Origin: Archangium sp.
GTDB taxonomy: Bacteria; Myxococcota; Myxococcia; Myxococcales; Myxococcaceae
Direction of reading: 5' to 3'
Length of the DNA: 51,699 bases
Assembly: GCA_030695565.1 (NCBI GenBank)
Contig: JAUYRZ010000109.1
Location: forward strand, 1 to 51,699
The notes below the pieces were generated by a model, which was not told the origin of the DNA, made no database searches, and was given only the letters and a program-made list of their open reading frames with translations. Positions 25,062 through 34,038 of this stretch are shown here, piece by piece; positions within the stretch are counted from its first letter, which is position 1, and the number at the start of each line of letters is the position of its first letter. A program made the translations under genes and the position numbers.

Positions 25062-27398
25062 ATGACCACCCGTATCGAACGTGTCGCCTACGACGACGCG
25101 ACTGTTCGCAAGTTCATGTTTGCCTCGATTCTGTTCGGCGCGGTCGGCCTGCTGGTGGGGCTGTGGATCGCCCTGCAGTTGGCCTGGCCCGCGCTGAACT
25201 TCGGCCTTCCGTACACCACCTTCAGCCGCCTGCGCCCGCTGCACACCAACGCGGTCATCTTCGCGTTCGTCGGCAACATGATGTTCGCCGGCGTCTACTA
25301 CTCGACCCAGCGCCTGCTGAAGGCGCGCATGGCCAACGACACGCTCTCGAAGCTTCACTTCTGGGGCTGGCAGCTGATCATCGTGGCCGCGGCCATCACC
25401 CTGCCGTTGGGCATCACCACCTCGAAAGAATACGCCGAGCTCGAGTGGCCCATCGACATCGCCATCGCCGTCATCTGGGTGATGTTCGCGGTGAACTTCT
25501 TCTGGACGCTCGCCAGACGAAACGAGAAGCACCTCTACGTCGCCATCTGGTTCTACATCGCGACCATCGTGACGGTGGCGGTGCTGCACATCGTCAACTC
25601 GTTCGCGCTGCCGCTCTCGCTGACCAAGAGCTACTCGGTGTTCGCCGGCGTGCAGGATGCGCTGATTCAGTGGTGGTACGGCCACAACGCCGTCGCCTTC
25701 TTCCTGACCACGCCCATCCTCGGCATCATGTACTACTTCCTCCCGAAGGCTGCGGGGCGGCCGGTGTACTCGTACCGGCTGTCCATCGTGCACTTCTGGG
25801 CGCTGGTGTTCATGTACATCTGGGCCGGCCCGCACCACCTGCTCTACACGGCGCTGCCTGACTGGGCTCAGTCGATCGGCATGTTGTTCTCGCTGATGCT
25901 CTGGGCGCCTTCGTGGGGCGGCATGCTCAACGGCCTGCTCACCCTGCGCGGCGCGTGGGACAAGGTTCGCGAAGATCCGGTGCTCAAGTTCTTCGTGGCT
26001 GCCGTCACCTTCTACGGCATGGCCACCTTCGAAGGCCCGCTGCTGTCGATCAAGTCGGTCTCGGCGCTCGCGCACTACACCGACTGGATCATCGGGCACG
26101 TGCACGGCGGCGCGCTCGGCTGGAACGGGCTGATGGCCGCGGGCCTCTTCTATTGGCTCGCGCCGCGGTTGTGGGACAAGCCGCTGCACTCGAAGAAGGC
26201 GGCCGACGCGCACTTCTGGCTCGCGACGGTGGGCATCGCTGTCTACATGATCTCCATGTGGGCCTCGGGCATCACCCAGGGCCTCATGTGGAAGGCGCTC
26301 AACCCCGACGGCACGCTGACCTACCCGAGCTTCACCGAGACCCTGGTGGCGATCCGCCCGATGTACATCGCGCGCGCGCTGGGCGGCACGATGTACCTGG
26401 TCGGCTTCGGGTTGATGATCTGGAACCTGATCAAGACCGTCAGCGGCGCCAAGCCCGTCAACACCGTGGTCGAGGTGACCGTGGAGAGCGCGCCCGAACC
26501 CGTCACCGGCGGCGGTCTCATCGCGGTGATCTCCGGCCGCCCGCTGTGGTTCTCGCTCGTCGCGATGATCCTCACCTTCGCGTTCTTCCTGGCCGAGTCG
26601 GCCATCGTCGCCGTCGCGCTCGCGGTGGGCGTGTTGGTGGTCGGCGAGCTCGCCTTCGTATTCACCCGGCGCCAGACCGCGGCCAGCGGTTCATGGTTCG
26701 CGCTCATCGAACGCAAGCCGTTCGCCTTCACGGTGCTCACCCTCGTCGCGGTGCTCATCGGCGGCGTGGCCGAGATTCTGCCCATGGTGCTGGTGAAGCA
26801 GGCCGTACCCGTCACCGGCAACTCACAGAAGCCGTACACCGCGCTCGAGCAACAGGGCCGCGACCTCTACACGCGCGAGGGTTGTTACACCTGCCACTCG
26901 CAGATGATCCGCCCGATGGTCTCGGAGTACCTGCGCTACGGCGAAGCGAGCCGCGCCGAAGAGTTCATCTACGATCATCCCTTTCAGTGGGGCTCCAAAC
27001 GCACCGGGCCCGACCTGGCGCGCATCGGCGGCAAGTACCCCAGCCTCTGGCACTACACCCACTTGATGGATCCGCGCTCGACCAGCCCGGGCTCCAACAT
27101 GCCGACCTACCAGTGGCTCTCCGAAGGGCACATCGACGCGAAGGCGGCGCCCAAGAAGCTCGCGCTCATGCAGAAGCTCGGCGTGCCGTACACCAACGTG
27201 GAGATCGATCAGGCCGAGCTGAACCAGCGCCGCCAGGCGAACACCATCGTGGCCGACCTGAAGAAGAGCAACGTCACGCTCGACTGGGACAGCGAGATGG
27301 TCGCGCTCATCGCCTACGTGCAGCGCCTGGGCCGCGATCAGGGCGTGCTGTTGAGCGACGAGACCCCCAAGACCGCCTCTGCCGAAGGAGCGAAGTAA
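25062..27398 (+). CDS. ccoNO: cbb3 cytochrome c oxidase, fused subunits I and II (CcoNO)
   Basis: A 778-residue fusion. The N-terminal ~460 residues are CcoN, with RPLHTNAV (low-spin haem His), WWYGHNAVAFF (CuB His), AGPHHLLYT (CuB His pair) and IGHVHGGALGWNG (high-spin haem region). Extra hydrophobic segments follow (about 485-570). The C-terminal part is CcoO, with a c-type haem site CYTCH (Cys608, Cys611, His612) and the RTGPDLARIGGKY loop; the likely axial Met is in SNMPTY. Proton-pumping high-affinity oxygen reduction at the inner membrane. Fusion of ccoN and ccoO is known in some bacteria. Starts 4 bases after ccoS. Confidence 0.95.
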   Translation: MTTRIERVAYDDATVRKFMFASILFGAVGLLVGLWIALQLAWPALNFGLPYTTFSRLRPLHTNAVIFAFVGNMMFAGVYYSTQRLLKARMANDTLSKLHFWGWQLIIVAAAITLPLGITTSKEYAELEWPIDIAIAVIWVMFAVNFFWTLARRNEKHLYVAIWFYIATIVTVAVLHIVNSFALPLSLTKSYSVFAGVQDALIQWWYGHNAVAFFLTTPILGIMYYFLPKAAGRPVYSYRLSIVHFWALVFMYIWAGPHHLLYTALPDWAQSIGMLFSLMLWAPSWGGMLNGLLTLRGAWDKVREDPVLKFFVAAVTFYGMATFEGPLLSIKSVSALAHYTDWIIGHVHGGALGWNGLMAAGLFYWLAPRLWDKPLHSKKAADAHFWLATVGIAVYMISMWASGITQGLMWKALNPDGTLTYPSFTETLVAIRPMYIARALGGTMYLVGFGLMIWNLIKTVSGAKPVNTVVEVTVESAPEPVTGGGLIAVISGRPLWFSLVAMILTFAFFLAESAIVAVALAVGVLVVGELAFVFTRRQTAASGSWFALIERKPFAFTVLTLVAVLIGGVAEILPMVLVKQAVPVTGNSQKPYTALEQQGRDLYTREGCYTCHSQMIRPMVSEYLRYGEASRAEEFIYDHPFQWGSKRTGPDLARIGGKYPSLWHYTHLMDPRSTSPGSNMPTYQWLSEGHIDAKAAPKKLALMQKLGVPYTNVEIDQAELNQRRQANTIVADLKKSNVTLDWDSEMVALIAYVQRLGRDQGVLLSDETPKTASAEGAK

Positions 27399-27401
27399 CC
27401 C

Positions 27402-27575
27402 ATGTTCAAACAATTCTTTGCAGGCATGGAGTGGACCGCGCTGCCCATCTTCGCGCTGTGGCTCTTCATGTCGATGTTCACCCTGATGGTGCTGCGAACG
27501 TTCGTGTTCAAGACCAAGCGCGACTTCGCACCGCACAGCCAGCTGCCGCTCTCAGATGGAAAGGAGATCTCGTGA
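27402..27575 (+). CDS. ccoQ: cbb3 oxidase subunit IV (CcoQ/FixQ)
   Basis: A 57-residue protein with one membrane helix (about 13-33) and a short polar tail. ATG 27402 is 3 bases after ccoNO, and the stop overlaps the ccoP start (GTGA, 27572-27575). Position and size identify CcoQ, which stabilises the oxidase complex. A strong AAGGAGAT at 27561-27568 serves the next gene. Confidence 0.83.
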   Translation: MFKQFFAGMEWTALPIFALWLFMSMFTLMVLRTFVFKTKRDFAPHSQLPLSDGKEIS

Positions 27576-28117
27576 GCTCCGACGACCCGAAGATCGTGCA
27601 CCGCTACGACGACATCGAAGAAGAAGACAACCAGATGCCCAACTGGTGGTTGTTCATCCTCTTCAGCACCATCGTCTTCATGTTCGGCTACTGGCTGGTG
27701 TTCCACACCACCCGGCAGCTGCAGGATCCGCGGACCGAGTACGACGCGGCCATCGCGGAGATCAAGAAGGCCCGGCTCGCCCAGGCGCCGTTGAGCGACG
27801 ACGCGATTCTGGCCGTGGCTCAGGATGCGGCGCAGCTCGAAGAGGGCAAACAGGTCTTCGCCACCACCTGCGCTGCTTGCCACGCGCAAGAAGGGCAGGG
27901 CCTGGTGGGGCCCAACCTCACCGACCGTTTCTGGATCCACGGCAACAAGCCCAGCGAGATCGCCAAGTCGGTCGCCGATGGGTTTGCCGACAAGGGCATG
28001 CCCCCGTGGGGCGCGCTGCTGGGCCAGGACAAGGTGCGCAAGGTCTCGGCCTTCGTGCTCTCCATCAAAGGCAAGGGCCTCGCCGGCAAAGAACCCCAGG
28101 GCGAGCCCCTCGACTGA
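27572..28117 (+). CDS. ccoP: cbb3 oxidase subunit III (CcoP), mono-haem
   Basis: A 181-residue protein with one membrane helix (about 24-45), then a cytochrome c domain with CAACH (Cys100, Cys103, His104), LVGPNLTDRFW and the likely axial Met in KGMPPWG. Usual CcoP has two CxxCH sites in about 300 residues. This one has a single site and ends after the first domain, so it is a shortened form and not a sequence break (it has a clean stop and the next gene begins at TGATG). GTG start with AAGGAGAT upstream, coupled to ccoQ. Confidence 0.88.
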   Translation: MSSDDPKIVHRYDDIEEEDNQMPNWWLFILFSTIVFMFGYWLVFHTTRQLQDPRTEYDAAIAEIKKARLAQAPLSDDAILAVAQDAAQLEEGKQVFATTCAACHAQEGQGLVGPNLTDRFWIHGNKPSEIAKSVADGFADKGMPPWGALLGQDKVRKVSAFVLSIKGKGLAGKEPQGEPLD

Positions 28118-29481
28118 TGACGCCCGCGCCCAACATCCTCGGCTCGATGAACCAGGACGGCTCGCGGCGCGAGCTGCACCCCGCTGACGTCGACGGCAGG
28201 TGGATGCGGTGGCGCAGGGCCGTCTTCGTGGTGCTGATCGGCTTCTATGTGCTCGCCCCGTTCATCCCCGTGGGCGGGCACCCGATGATCCACCTCGACG
28301 TGCAGCACCGCCGCTTCTACCTGTTCGGTTCCACCTTCAACTCGCAGGACTTCTGGTTGGTGCTGCTGTTGATGCTGGCCTTCATCTTCGGCCTGCTCTT
28401 CGTCACCGCGTGGAGAGGCCGGGTGTGGTGCGGCTGGGGCTGCCCCCAGACCGTGTTCCTCGAGGGGCTCTACCGGCCCATCGAGCGGCTCTTCGATGGC
28501 CCTCGCGAAGCGCGCATTCGTCTCGCCGCCGCCCCGTGGACCGCCGGGAAGTTCGTGCGCCGCCTGGGCAAGAACACCGTGTTCCTCGTGCTCAGCGCGG
28601 CCATCGCCCACACCGCCACCGCCATCTTCGTCTCCCCGCGCGAGCTGTGGCTGATGATCGTCGAAGGCCCTCGCCTGCACCTCGAGGCCTTCGGGCTCAC
28701 CCTGGGCTTCACCGCGGTGCTGATGTTCAACTTCGCCTGGTTCCGCGAACAGTTTTGCGTGGTCCTGTGCCCCTACGGCCGGCTGCAATCCGTGCTGCAC
28801 GATCGCGACTCGGTGACCGTGGCCTACCGGGTGGATCGCGGCGAACCCCGGGGCAAGCTGCAGCAGCGCGGGGTGGGCGACTGCATCGACTGCAAACGCT
28901 GCGTCGTGGTGTGCCCCACGGGCATCGACATCCGCAACGGACTCCAGATGGAATGCCTGGCCTGCACCCAGTGCATCGATGCCTGCGACGAGATCATGGA
29001 CAAGGTGAAGCGCCCCCGCGGGCTGATCACCTTCGCTTCGCAGACCGAGCTGGCAGGTCAGCCCCGGCGCACCCTGCGCCCCCGCCTGGTGGTCTACGCG
29101 GGGTTGATGGCCGTCACGGCGAGCACCCTGGGCGTCTCGTTGGCCACCCGCACGCCTTTCGAAGCGAACGTCTTCCGCGCGCGCGGCGCCATGCCCTACG
29201 TCATCGACGGCGAGCTGGTGAGAAACCCCTTCGAGGTGCACGTCACCAACAAGAACCCCGGGCCCGCCCGCTTCACCATCGAGGTGCGTTCACCGGTGGC
29301 GGCGCAGGTCATCGTCGGCACGCCCGTCGTCGAGCTGGCCTCGTTGACCGATGCGCATGTGCCGGTGTCCGTCTCCATCGCGCGTTCGTTGCTGACGGCG
29401 CCGGTCGACGTGGTGCTGGTGGTCACCGACACCACGCACGGCACCGTGCGCGAGCAGACCGTTCGTTTCCTGGGCCGCTGA
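28117..29481 (+). CDS. ccoG: cbb3 oxidase assembly ferredoxin CcoG
   Basis: A 454-residue membrane protein with several helices, a WCGWGCPQ motif near 105 and two 4Fe-4S clusters (CIDCKRCVVVCP and CLACTQCIDAC). The C-terminal ~100 residues form an Ig-like FixG domain. CcoG reduces copper for delivery to cbb3 oxidase. The start overlaps the ccoP stop by one base (TGATG). No ccoH is found between ccoG and the next gene. It converges with the TraR/DksA-like gene with a 3-base gap. Confidence 0.93.
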   Translation: MTPAPNILGSMNQDGSRRELHPADVDGRWMRWRRAVFVVLIGFYVLAPFIPVGGHPMIHLDVQHRRFYLFGSTFNSQDFWLVLLLMLAFIFGLLFVTAWRGRVWCGWGCPQTVFLEGLYRPIERLFDGPREARIRLAAAPWTAGKFVRRLGKNTVFLVLSAAIAHTATAIFVSPRELWLMIVEGPRLHLEAFGLTLGFTAVLMFNFAWFREQFCVVLCPYGRLQSVLHDRDSVTVAYRVDRGEPRGKLQQRGVGDCIDCKRCVVVCPTGIDIRNGLQMECLACTQCIDACDEIMDKVKRPRGLITFASQTELAGQPRRTLRPRLVVYAGLMAVTASTLGVSLATRTPFEANVFRARGAMPYVIDGELVRNPFEVHVTNKNPGPARFTIEVRSPVAAQVIVGTPVVELASLTDAHVPVSVSIARSLLTAPVDVVLVVTDTTHGTVREQTVRFLGR

Positions 29482-29484
29482 GCT

Positions 29485-29700
29485 TCAGTGGGTGGCGCAG
29501 TCGAGGCAGCGGCGCGTCTCGGGCAACGCCCTGAGCCGGTTGTGGCCGATCGCCTGGTGACAGTGTTCACACTGCCCCCAGGTACCCGCTTCCATGCGCT
29601 CCAGCGCGTGCTGCAACTCGGTGAGCTCGTCGCTCGAATCCTCCAGGGCTCGCAGTTCCTCGCAGCGTGCATCGATGAGCCGGCGGGCGCTGTGGATCAT
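29485..29700 (-). CDS. TraR/DksA-type C4 zinc-finger protein
   Basis: A 71-residue protein with a helical N-terminal half and a four-cysteine finger CEHC...CLDC about 18 residues apart, as in TraR/DksA proteins that bind RNA polymerase in the secondary channel. The DksA tip Asp-Ala motif is not present in this short form, so it is closer to TraR or to the DksA-like zinc-finger proteins. ATG 29700 is chosen (GAGG 10 bases upstream). Starts at 29739 (ATG) or 29757 (TTG) would add 13 or 19 residues. Confidence 0.75.
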   Translation of the reverse strand: MIHSARRLIDARCEELRALEDSSDELTELQHALERMEAGTWGQCEHCHQAIGHNRLRALPETRRCLDCATH

Positions 29701-29842
29701 GCTTTCGGTGCCTCTGGCGGGCTCGTGCGTCGCGCACATGGCCGATCGGATTTGCAAGAGGTTGGCCGAGCGCGTGTTACCGGGTGGCCTCGGGAACCTT
29801 CGTGCAAACCCTGCGCAGGGGTTCGCGCAACGCGCAGCCTCT

Positions 29843-30337
29843 TCACGGATCCACCCGAACTGGCGGCTGCAGGTAGGTCGAATGGCAGTTCACGCAGGTC
29901 TGGGTCATTTCCCCCAGGCGGAGCGCGAGCTGGGCGTTGTCGGGGCCCTGGGCGGCTGTCTGCAGGTCCAGCGCCCGCGACCGCAGCTCGTCCTGCAACA
30001 CGAAGAATCGTTCTGGCAAAGCGGCGTTGACGTCGTCCGCGCCGCCGGCGATCGGCCGGGTCAGCCGGGGCTCCTTGGCCACCTCGCTGGCGAGGCGCTG
30101 CGTGCTCTCCCGATCGAGGAAAAGCACCGACTGCACCAGCGACAACATGTCCTGCCCGTGGCGCTTCATTCGCTGCTTGAGCAACTGCCTCGCCAGCGGG
30201 CTCAAATACGACGGCGCCTCGAGGCTCTTTTTCGCTCCCGTGGAGGCGGTCTTTTTTGCAGTGACTGGCTTCGATGCCGGGTCTGCCGCCGATGCCGAAA
30301 CGCCCAGAACAATCAGCCCAACGAGGAAGACGCGCAT
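29843..30337 (-). CDS. Periplasmic cytochrome c'-like protein
   Basis: A 164-residue protein with a signal peptide (about 1-18) and a four-helix layout. The single haem site is near the C-terminus (QTCVNCHSTY), as in cytochrome c'. RMKRHGQDMLSLVQSVLFLD forms one helix. These proteins bind NO or act as electron carriers. The frame is open far upstream (to 31882), but that part overlaps the response-regulator gene; ATG 30337 begins the signal peptide. No Shine-Dalgarno precedes it. It is divergent from the universal stress protein gene. Confidence 0.8.
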   Translation of the reverse strand: MRVFLVGLIVLGVSASAADPASKPVTAKKTASTGAKKSLEAPSYLSPLARQLLKQRMKRHGQDMLSLVQSVLFLDRESTQRLASEVAKEPRLTRPIAGGADDVNAALPERFFVLQDELRSRALDLQTAAQGPDNAQLALRLGEMTQTCVNCHSTYLQPPVRVDP

Positions 30338-30348
30338 GATCGGTAACC

Positions 30349-30366
30349 AAGCAATAGAACGGCCAC
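30349..30366 (-). promoter_or_regulatory. Candidate sigma-54 promoter before the cytochrome c'-like gene
   Basis: On the minus strand, TGGC and TTGCT blocks are spaced so that GG and GC are 10 bases apart (plus-strand 30363-30364 and 30351-30352). The predicted start is about 30339, only 2 bases before the ATG, which would make the mRNA leaderless, so this is tentative. Confidence 0.25.
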
Positions 30367-30397
30367 CAACGGCCCAAAGCCTGCAAAGTAAGTCGCC

Positions 30398-30811
30398 ATG
30401 AAGAAGCTCCTGGCAGCCGTCGATGGGTCGGAAGCGTCGATGCACGCGCTCCGGAAGGCGCTGGAGATCGGCGACAAGATGGGCGCCGAGGTGACGATCG
30501 CTCACGTCGTTCCCAACGCCTTCATTCCTGCAGAAATCCCGTTCGATGCTGGCCGTCTGGCGGAAGAATCGATGCGGGCAGGCGAAGTGCTGCTGACTCA
30601 AGCCTCCGCCGAGGTCGCCCGGCCGAATCTGGGCCGCGTCTGTTTGCGGGGCAGCCCCGCTGAAGCCATCGCCGAATTGGCGGAGACGGGCCACTACGAC
30701 CTGGTCGTCGTGGGCAGCAAAGGCCGAGGGGCCGTCTCCCGCATGTTGGTAGGCAGCATCACCGACCGAATCGTGCACATCAGTAAGCGCCCGGTGTTGG
30801 TGGTTCGCTAA
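30398..30811 (+). CDS. Universal stress protein (UspA family)
   Basis: A 137-residue single-domain Usp. The N-terminal strand is KLLAAVDGSEAS and the ATP-binding loop is VVGSKGRGAVSRMLVGSIT (GxxG-9x-G(S/T) pattern), followed by KRPVLVVR. This type of Usp binds ATP and responds to stress, often low oxygen. It starts at ATG 30398, 60 bases from the divergent cytochrome gene. Confidence 0.93.
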   Translation: MKKLLAAVDGSEASMHALRKALEIGDKMGAEVTIAHVVPNAFIPAEIPFDAGRLAEESMRAGEVLLTQASAEVARPNLGRVCLRGSPAEAIAELAETGHYDLVVVGSKGRGAVSRMLVGSITDRIVHISKRPVLVVR

Positions 30812-30843
30812 ATTTCCCGCAAGACTTTCACCACGACGGTTTA

Positions 30844-30862
30844 TCGCGCAGTTTCTGCGCGA
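30844..30862 (+). other. Hairpin next to the ribosome site of the NtrC-type gene
   Basis: TCGCGCAG-TTT-CTGCGCGA is a perfect 8-bp stem with a 3-base loop. The AAGGAGC ribosome site follows directly (from 30862), so the stem abuts it. It could slow ribosome loading or protect the 5' end, or terminate transcripts from the usp gene (no U-tract follows). Confidence 0.5.
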
Positions 30863-30874
30863 AGGAGCAGCTCC

Positions 30875-32257
30875 ATGAAGCACCGCATTCTCGTAATCGA
30901 CGATGAGCAGAACGCGCGCGATGCGCTCAAGACCATTCTCACCGAAGAGGGTTACGAGGTCGGCGAAGCGGGCGACGGCGAAGCGGGCCTCGCTGCGTTG
31001 AGCAGCTTCCGCCCCGACGCGGTGCTCTGCGACATCCGCATGCCCAAGATGGACGGGTTGACCCTGCTGGCGCGCGCGCGTGCCGACGGGCACACCTGCA
31101 CCTTCGTGATGGTCACCGCGTTCGCGTCGATCGAGACCGCCGTGCAGGCCATGAAGGCCGGCGCCGAGGACTACGTCACCAAGCCCGTCGACGTCAGCTC
31201 GGTGCTCGCCAAGCTCGAGAAGGTGCTCGAGAAGAAGGCCCTCAAGCAGGAGAACGAGCAGCTGCGCGAACGGCTGCGCGAGAAGCACAAGTTCTCCAAC
31301 ATCGTCGGCGAGTCGAACGAGCTGCAGAGCGTGTTCGACGTGGTGGCCCGCGCCGCGCCCACCCGCGCCACGATCCTCGTCCTCGGTGAATCGGGTACCG
31401 GCAAGGAGCTCATCGCCCAGGCCATTCACGAAGCCTCGCCCCGCCGCGACAAGCCCTTCATCAAGGTGAACTGCGCCGCGCTCACCGAGACCCTGCTGGA
31501 GAGCGAGCTGTTCGGCCACGAGAAGGGCGCCTACACAGGCGCGGTGGGCCGCCGGGAAGGCCGCTTCGAGCTGGCCAACGGAGGCACCCTCTTCCTCGAC
31601 GAGCTCGGTGACGTCAGCCCCGGTCTCCAGGTCAAGCTGCTGCGCGTGCTCCAGCAGCAGGAGTTCGAGCGCGTCGGCGGTACCCAGACCGTGAAGGTCG
31701 ACGTGCGCGTGGTCGCGGCCACCAACCGCGATCTCGAGGCCGAGGTGAAGGCGGGCCGTTTCCGCGAAGACCTCTATTACCGCCTCAACGTGGTCTCGGT
31801 GACCCTGCCCCCGCTGCGCCGCCGCAAGAGCGACATTCCGGCGCTGGTGAACCACTTCCTCGAGCGCTACGGCGAGGTGCACGGCAAGAGCCTCAAGGGC
31901 CTGGCCCCCGGCACCCTCAACGCGCTGCTCTCCTACGACTGGCCGGGCAACGTGCGCGAGCTGGGCAACGTCATCGAACGCGCGGTGGTGCTCGCCCGCG
32001 GCGCCGACCTGACCGCCGACGATCTCCCGATCGCCCTGCGGGGGCCCCGGCCGACCAACCGCACGGGTGACTCGCTCATCCCCGGCGCCACGCTCTACGA
32101 CATCGAACGCGAGGCCATCTTGCGCACGCTCGAGCTGGTCGATGGCTCGACTTCACGCGCCGCCGATCTGCTGGGCATCTCGGTGCGCAAGATTCAGTAC
32201 CGGCTCAAGGAGTACGCCGACGCGCAGCACACCCCTGAGAAGCCGCACGTGAACTGA
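30875..32257 (+). CDS. NtrC-type sigma-54 response regulator
   Basis: A 460-residue protein. Receiver (1-120) has [10 protein letters not shown] with phospho-Asp53. The AAA+ domain (about 145-375) has GESGTGKE (Walker A), the sigma-54-contact loop GAYTGA and [11 protein letters not shown] (Walker B). The C-terminal Fis-type helix-turn-helix is [20 protein letters not shown]. All features for opening sigma-54 promoters are intact. AGGAG 8 bases upstream of ATG. It converges with the minus-strand REC-kinase gene (6-base gap), a likely but unproven partner. Confidence 0.95.
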   Translation: MKHRILVIDDEQNARDALKTILTEEGYEVGEAGDGEAGLAALSSFRPDAVLCDIRMPKMDGLTLLARARADGHTCTFVMVTAFASIETAVQAMKAGAEDYVTKPVDVSSVLAKLEKVLEKKALKQENEQLRERLREKHKFSNIVGESNELQSVFDVVARAAPTRATILVLGESGTGKELIAQAIHEASPRRDKPFIKVNCAALTETLLESELFGHEKGAYTGAVGRREGRFELANGGTLFLDELGDVSPGLQVKLLRVLQQQEFERVGGTQTVKVDVRVVAATNRDLEAEVKAGRFREDLYYRLNVVSVTLPPLRRRKSDIPALVNHFLERYGEVHGKSLKGLAPGTLNALLSYDWPGNVRELGNVIERAVVLARGADLTADDLPIALRGPRPTNRTGDSLIPGATLYDIEREAILRTLELVDGSTSRAADLLGISVRKIQYRLKEYADAQHTPEKPHVN

Positions 32258-32263
32258 AACGAA

Positions 32264-33340
32264 TCACCTGCGCGGGAGCACGACTTCGAATCGTGCCCCG
32301 CCCAGCGAGCTGCGCCCCAGCTCGATGCGCCCGCCGTGCTGCGAGACGATCGCGTGGCTGATGGGCAACCCCAGCCCCGAACCCTGGGCCTTGGTGGTGA
32401 AGAAGGGCTCGAAGAGCCGATCGCGCTGCTCGGGCGCGACCCCCGGCCCCGAGTCGTCCACGTAGATGTGACTTCCGTCTGCGTCGGAGAAGTTCTCCAC
32501 CCGGACCTTGCCGCCGGGCCCCGCCGCGTCGAGCGCGTTCAAGGTCAGGTTCATGAACACCTGGCGCAGCTGATCCGCGTCGCCTGAAGCGCCCGCCGCG
32601 CTGCGGGGCAGGCACTCCAGCTCGATCTGCCGGCGCTCGGCATCGCTGCGCAAGAGCGCCACCACCCGCGACAGCAGCTCGTCGATCGCCACCGGCCGCA
32701 TGTTCACGTGCGCGGGGCGGGCGAACTGCAGGAAGTCCTGGAGGATGTGCTCGAGCCGACGAATCTCGTCGCGCACCAGGGTGAGCGGTTCGATCAACGG
32801 GGCCTGCATGGAGGGCTCGAGCTTGCGCAACCGGCGCTCCAACACCGTCAGCTGCAGCGCCGCCGCGTTGAGCGGGTTGCGGATCTCGTGCGAGAGCCCC
32901 GCGGTCAAGGTGCCCACCGCCGCGAGTTTTTCCGCCCGCTGGGCCCGCCGCGCCAGCTCGCGCCGTTCGACCTGCGCGTCCACGTGGCGCAGCGCCTTGC
33001 TCAAGGTGGCCAGCAGATCGGGCGTCGCGCACGGCTTGATCAGGTAGTCCCACACGCCCGCACGCACGGCGGCCGCGGCCGACTCCACCGACGCGTGGCC
33101 GGTGAGCAGAATCACCTCGCAGTCGGCGCTCTGATCCTTGAGCTCTTCCGCCAATCTGGTGCCGTCGCCGTCGGGCAGGCGCAGATCGACCAACGCCACC
33201 TGCACCCAGTCGCGCCCCAGCTCGAGCGCCTTCTTGCAGCTGTCGGCCGAACGCACCTCGTGACCCAGATCGACGAGGATCTCCGTGAGGTTCGCCACGA
33301 AGTCTTTGTTGTCTTCGACGATGAGCAGCCTTGCAGTCAC
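32264..33340 (-). CDS. Receiver-histidine kinase hybrid
   Basis: A 358-residue soluble protein. An N-terminal receiver (1-115, phospho-Asp52 in VDLRLPDGDG) precedes a HisKA dimerisation helix (GLSHEIRNPLNAAAL, His near residue 148) and a HATPase domain (N box MNLTLNALDAA, VDDSGPGVAP, GSGLGLPISHAIV). No transmembrane segment. The receiver probably gates the kinase. The GTG at 33340 overlaps the stop of the gene upstream (GTGA, 33337-33340), so it is the last gene of a three-gene operon. It probably phosphorylates the sigma-54 regulator next door; this is inference from position. Confidence 0.9.
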   Translation of the reverse strand: MTARLLIVEDNKDFVANLTEILVDLGHEVRSADSCKKALELGRDWVQVALVDLRLPDGDGTRLAEELKDQSADCEVILLTGHASVESAAAAVRAGVWDYLIKPCATPDLLATLSKALRHVDAQVERRELARRAQRAEKLAAVGTLTAGLSHEIRNPLNAAALQLTVLERRLRKLEPSMQAPLIEPLTLVRDEIRRLEHILQDFLQFARPAHVNMRPVAIDELLSRVVALLRSDAERRQIELECLPRSAAGASGDADQLRQVFMNLTLNALDAAGPGGKVRVENFSDADGSHIYVDDSGPGVAPEQRDRLFEPFFTTKAQGSGLGLPISHAIVSQHGGRIELGRSSLGGARFEVVLPRR

Positions 33341-34038
33341 GCGGCTCCTGCCTTCTGTGCAAGCGCCTCGAGGCGCGCCACCAGCTTGGCCGTGTCGAAG
33401 GGTTTTCGGAAGATTTCCAGGCCCTCCTTCTCGAACTCGCGCGCGGCGGTCACCACCAGCAGGGGCGTGCCGGGGAAGAGCTCGTTGACCCGCGTCAGGG
33501 CAGCGCCGTCGATCGCTCCGGGCAAACGCACGTCGACCAGGGCGGCGATGGGCTTGACGGCGATCTCCTCGAGCTCCTTGACCGAAGAGGCCGCGCACAC
33601 GGTGAAGCCCCGGCAAGCCAGCGCCTCGCTCAGGTTGTCCACCAGCGCGCGATCGTCATCGATGAGCACCACGCTGGCGTCGCGTCTGGCGTGCTCCATC
33701 AGCTCGATCAGGTGCGGCGTGCCGCTGGCCTTGCTCAAGAACGCCAGCAGGCCCATGCGGCGCGCGGCGACGACCTGCTCGTCTTGCGCCCAGGCCGAGA
33801 GCAGCACCACCGGCACCCCGGGGTCGATCACCCGCAGCTTCCTGAGCAGCTCGGCGCCCGACAGGCCGGGCATGCGCATGTCGGTCACCACGCCGTCGAA
33901 GCGGGTGCTCCGCAGCTGCTCCAGCGCGCCTTGCGCATCACACGCCGTACTCACCTCGGCGCCCGCGTCGGTGAGGATCTCCGCCACGTTCTCTGCGAAC
34001 TCCGCGTTGTCGTCCACCACGAGGTACTTGCGGCTCAT
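33337..34038 (-). CDS. Tandem double-receiver response regulator (REC-REC)
   Basis: A 233-residue protein with two receiver domains and no output domain. REC1 has phospho-Asp53 (TDMRMPGLSG) and REC2 has Asp near 168 (VDVRLPGAIDG). Such proteins act as phosphate shuttles or sinks. Its ATG overlaps the stop of the kinase upstream (ATGA, 34035-34038), and its stop overlaps the next start. Confidence 0.88.
   Translation of the reverse strand: MSRKYLVVDDNAEFAENVAEILTDAGAEVSTACDAQGALEQLRSTRFDGVVTDMRMPGLSGAELLRKLRVIDPGVPVVLLSAWAQDEQVVAARRMGLLAFLSKASGTPHLIELMEHARRDASVVLIDDDRALVDNLSEALACRGFTVCAASSVKELEEIAVKPIAALVDVRLPGAIDGAALTRVNELFPGTPLLVVTAAREFEKEGLEIFRKPFDTAKLVARLEALAQKAGAA

Noticed and set aside
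25062-28117. Other long frames inside the cbb3 operon
   Set aside because: They are composed of His/Arg/Gln/Gly-rich shadow translations of the ccoNO and ccoP genes. The real genes have intact catalytic motifs.
27572-28117. Frameshift explaining the short CcoP
   Set aside because: No second CxxCH is encoded in any frame before ccoG, which starts directly at the stop (TGATG). The shortness looks genuine.
30338-31882. Extended cytochrome frame to 31882
   Set aside because: The upstream part is antisense to the NtrC-type gene; the signal peptide fixes the start at 30337.
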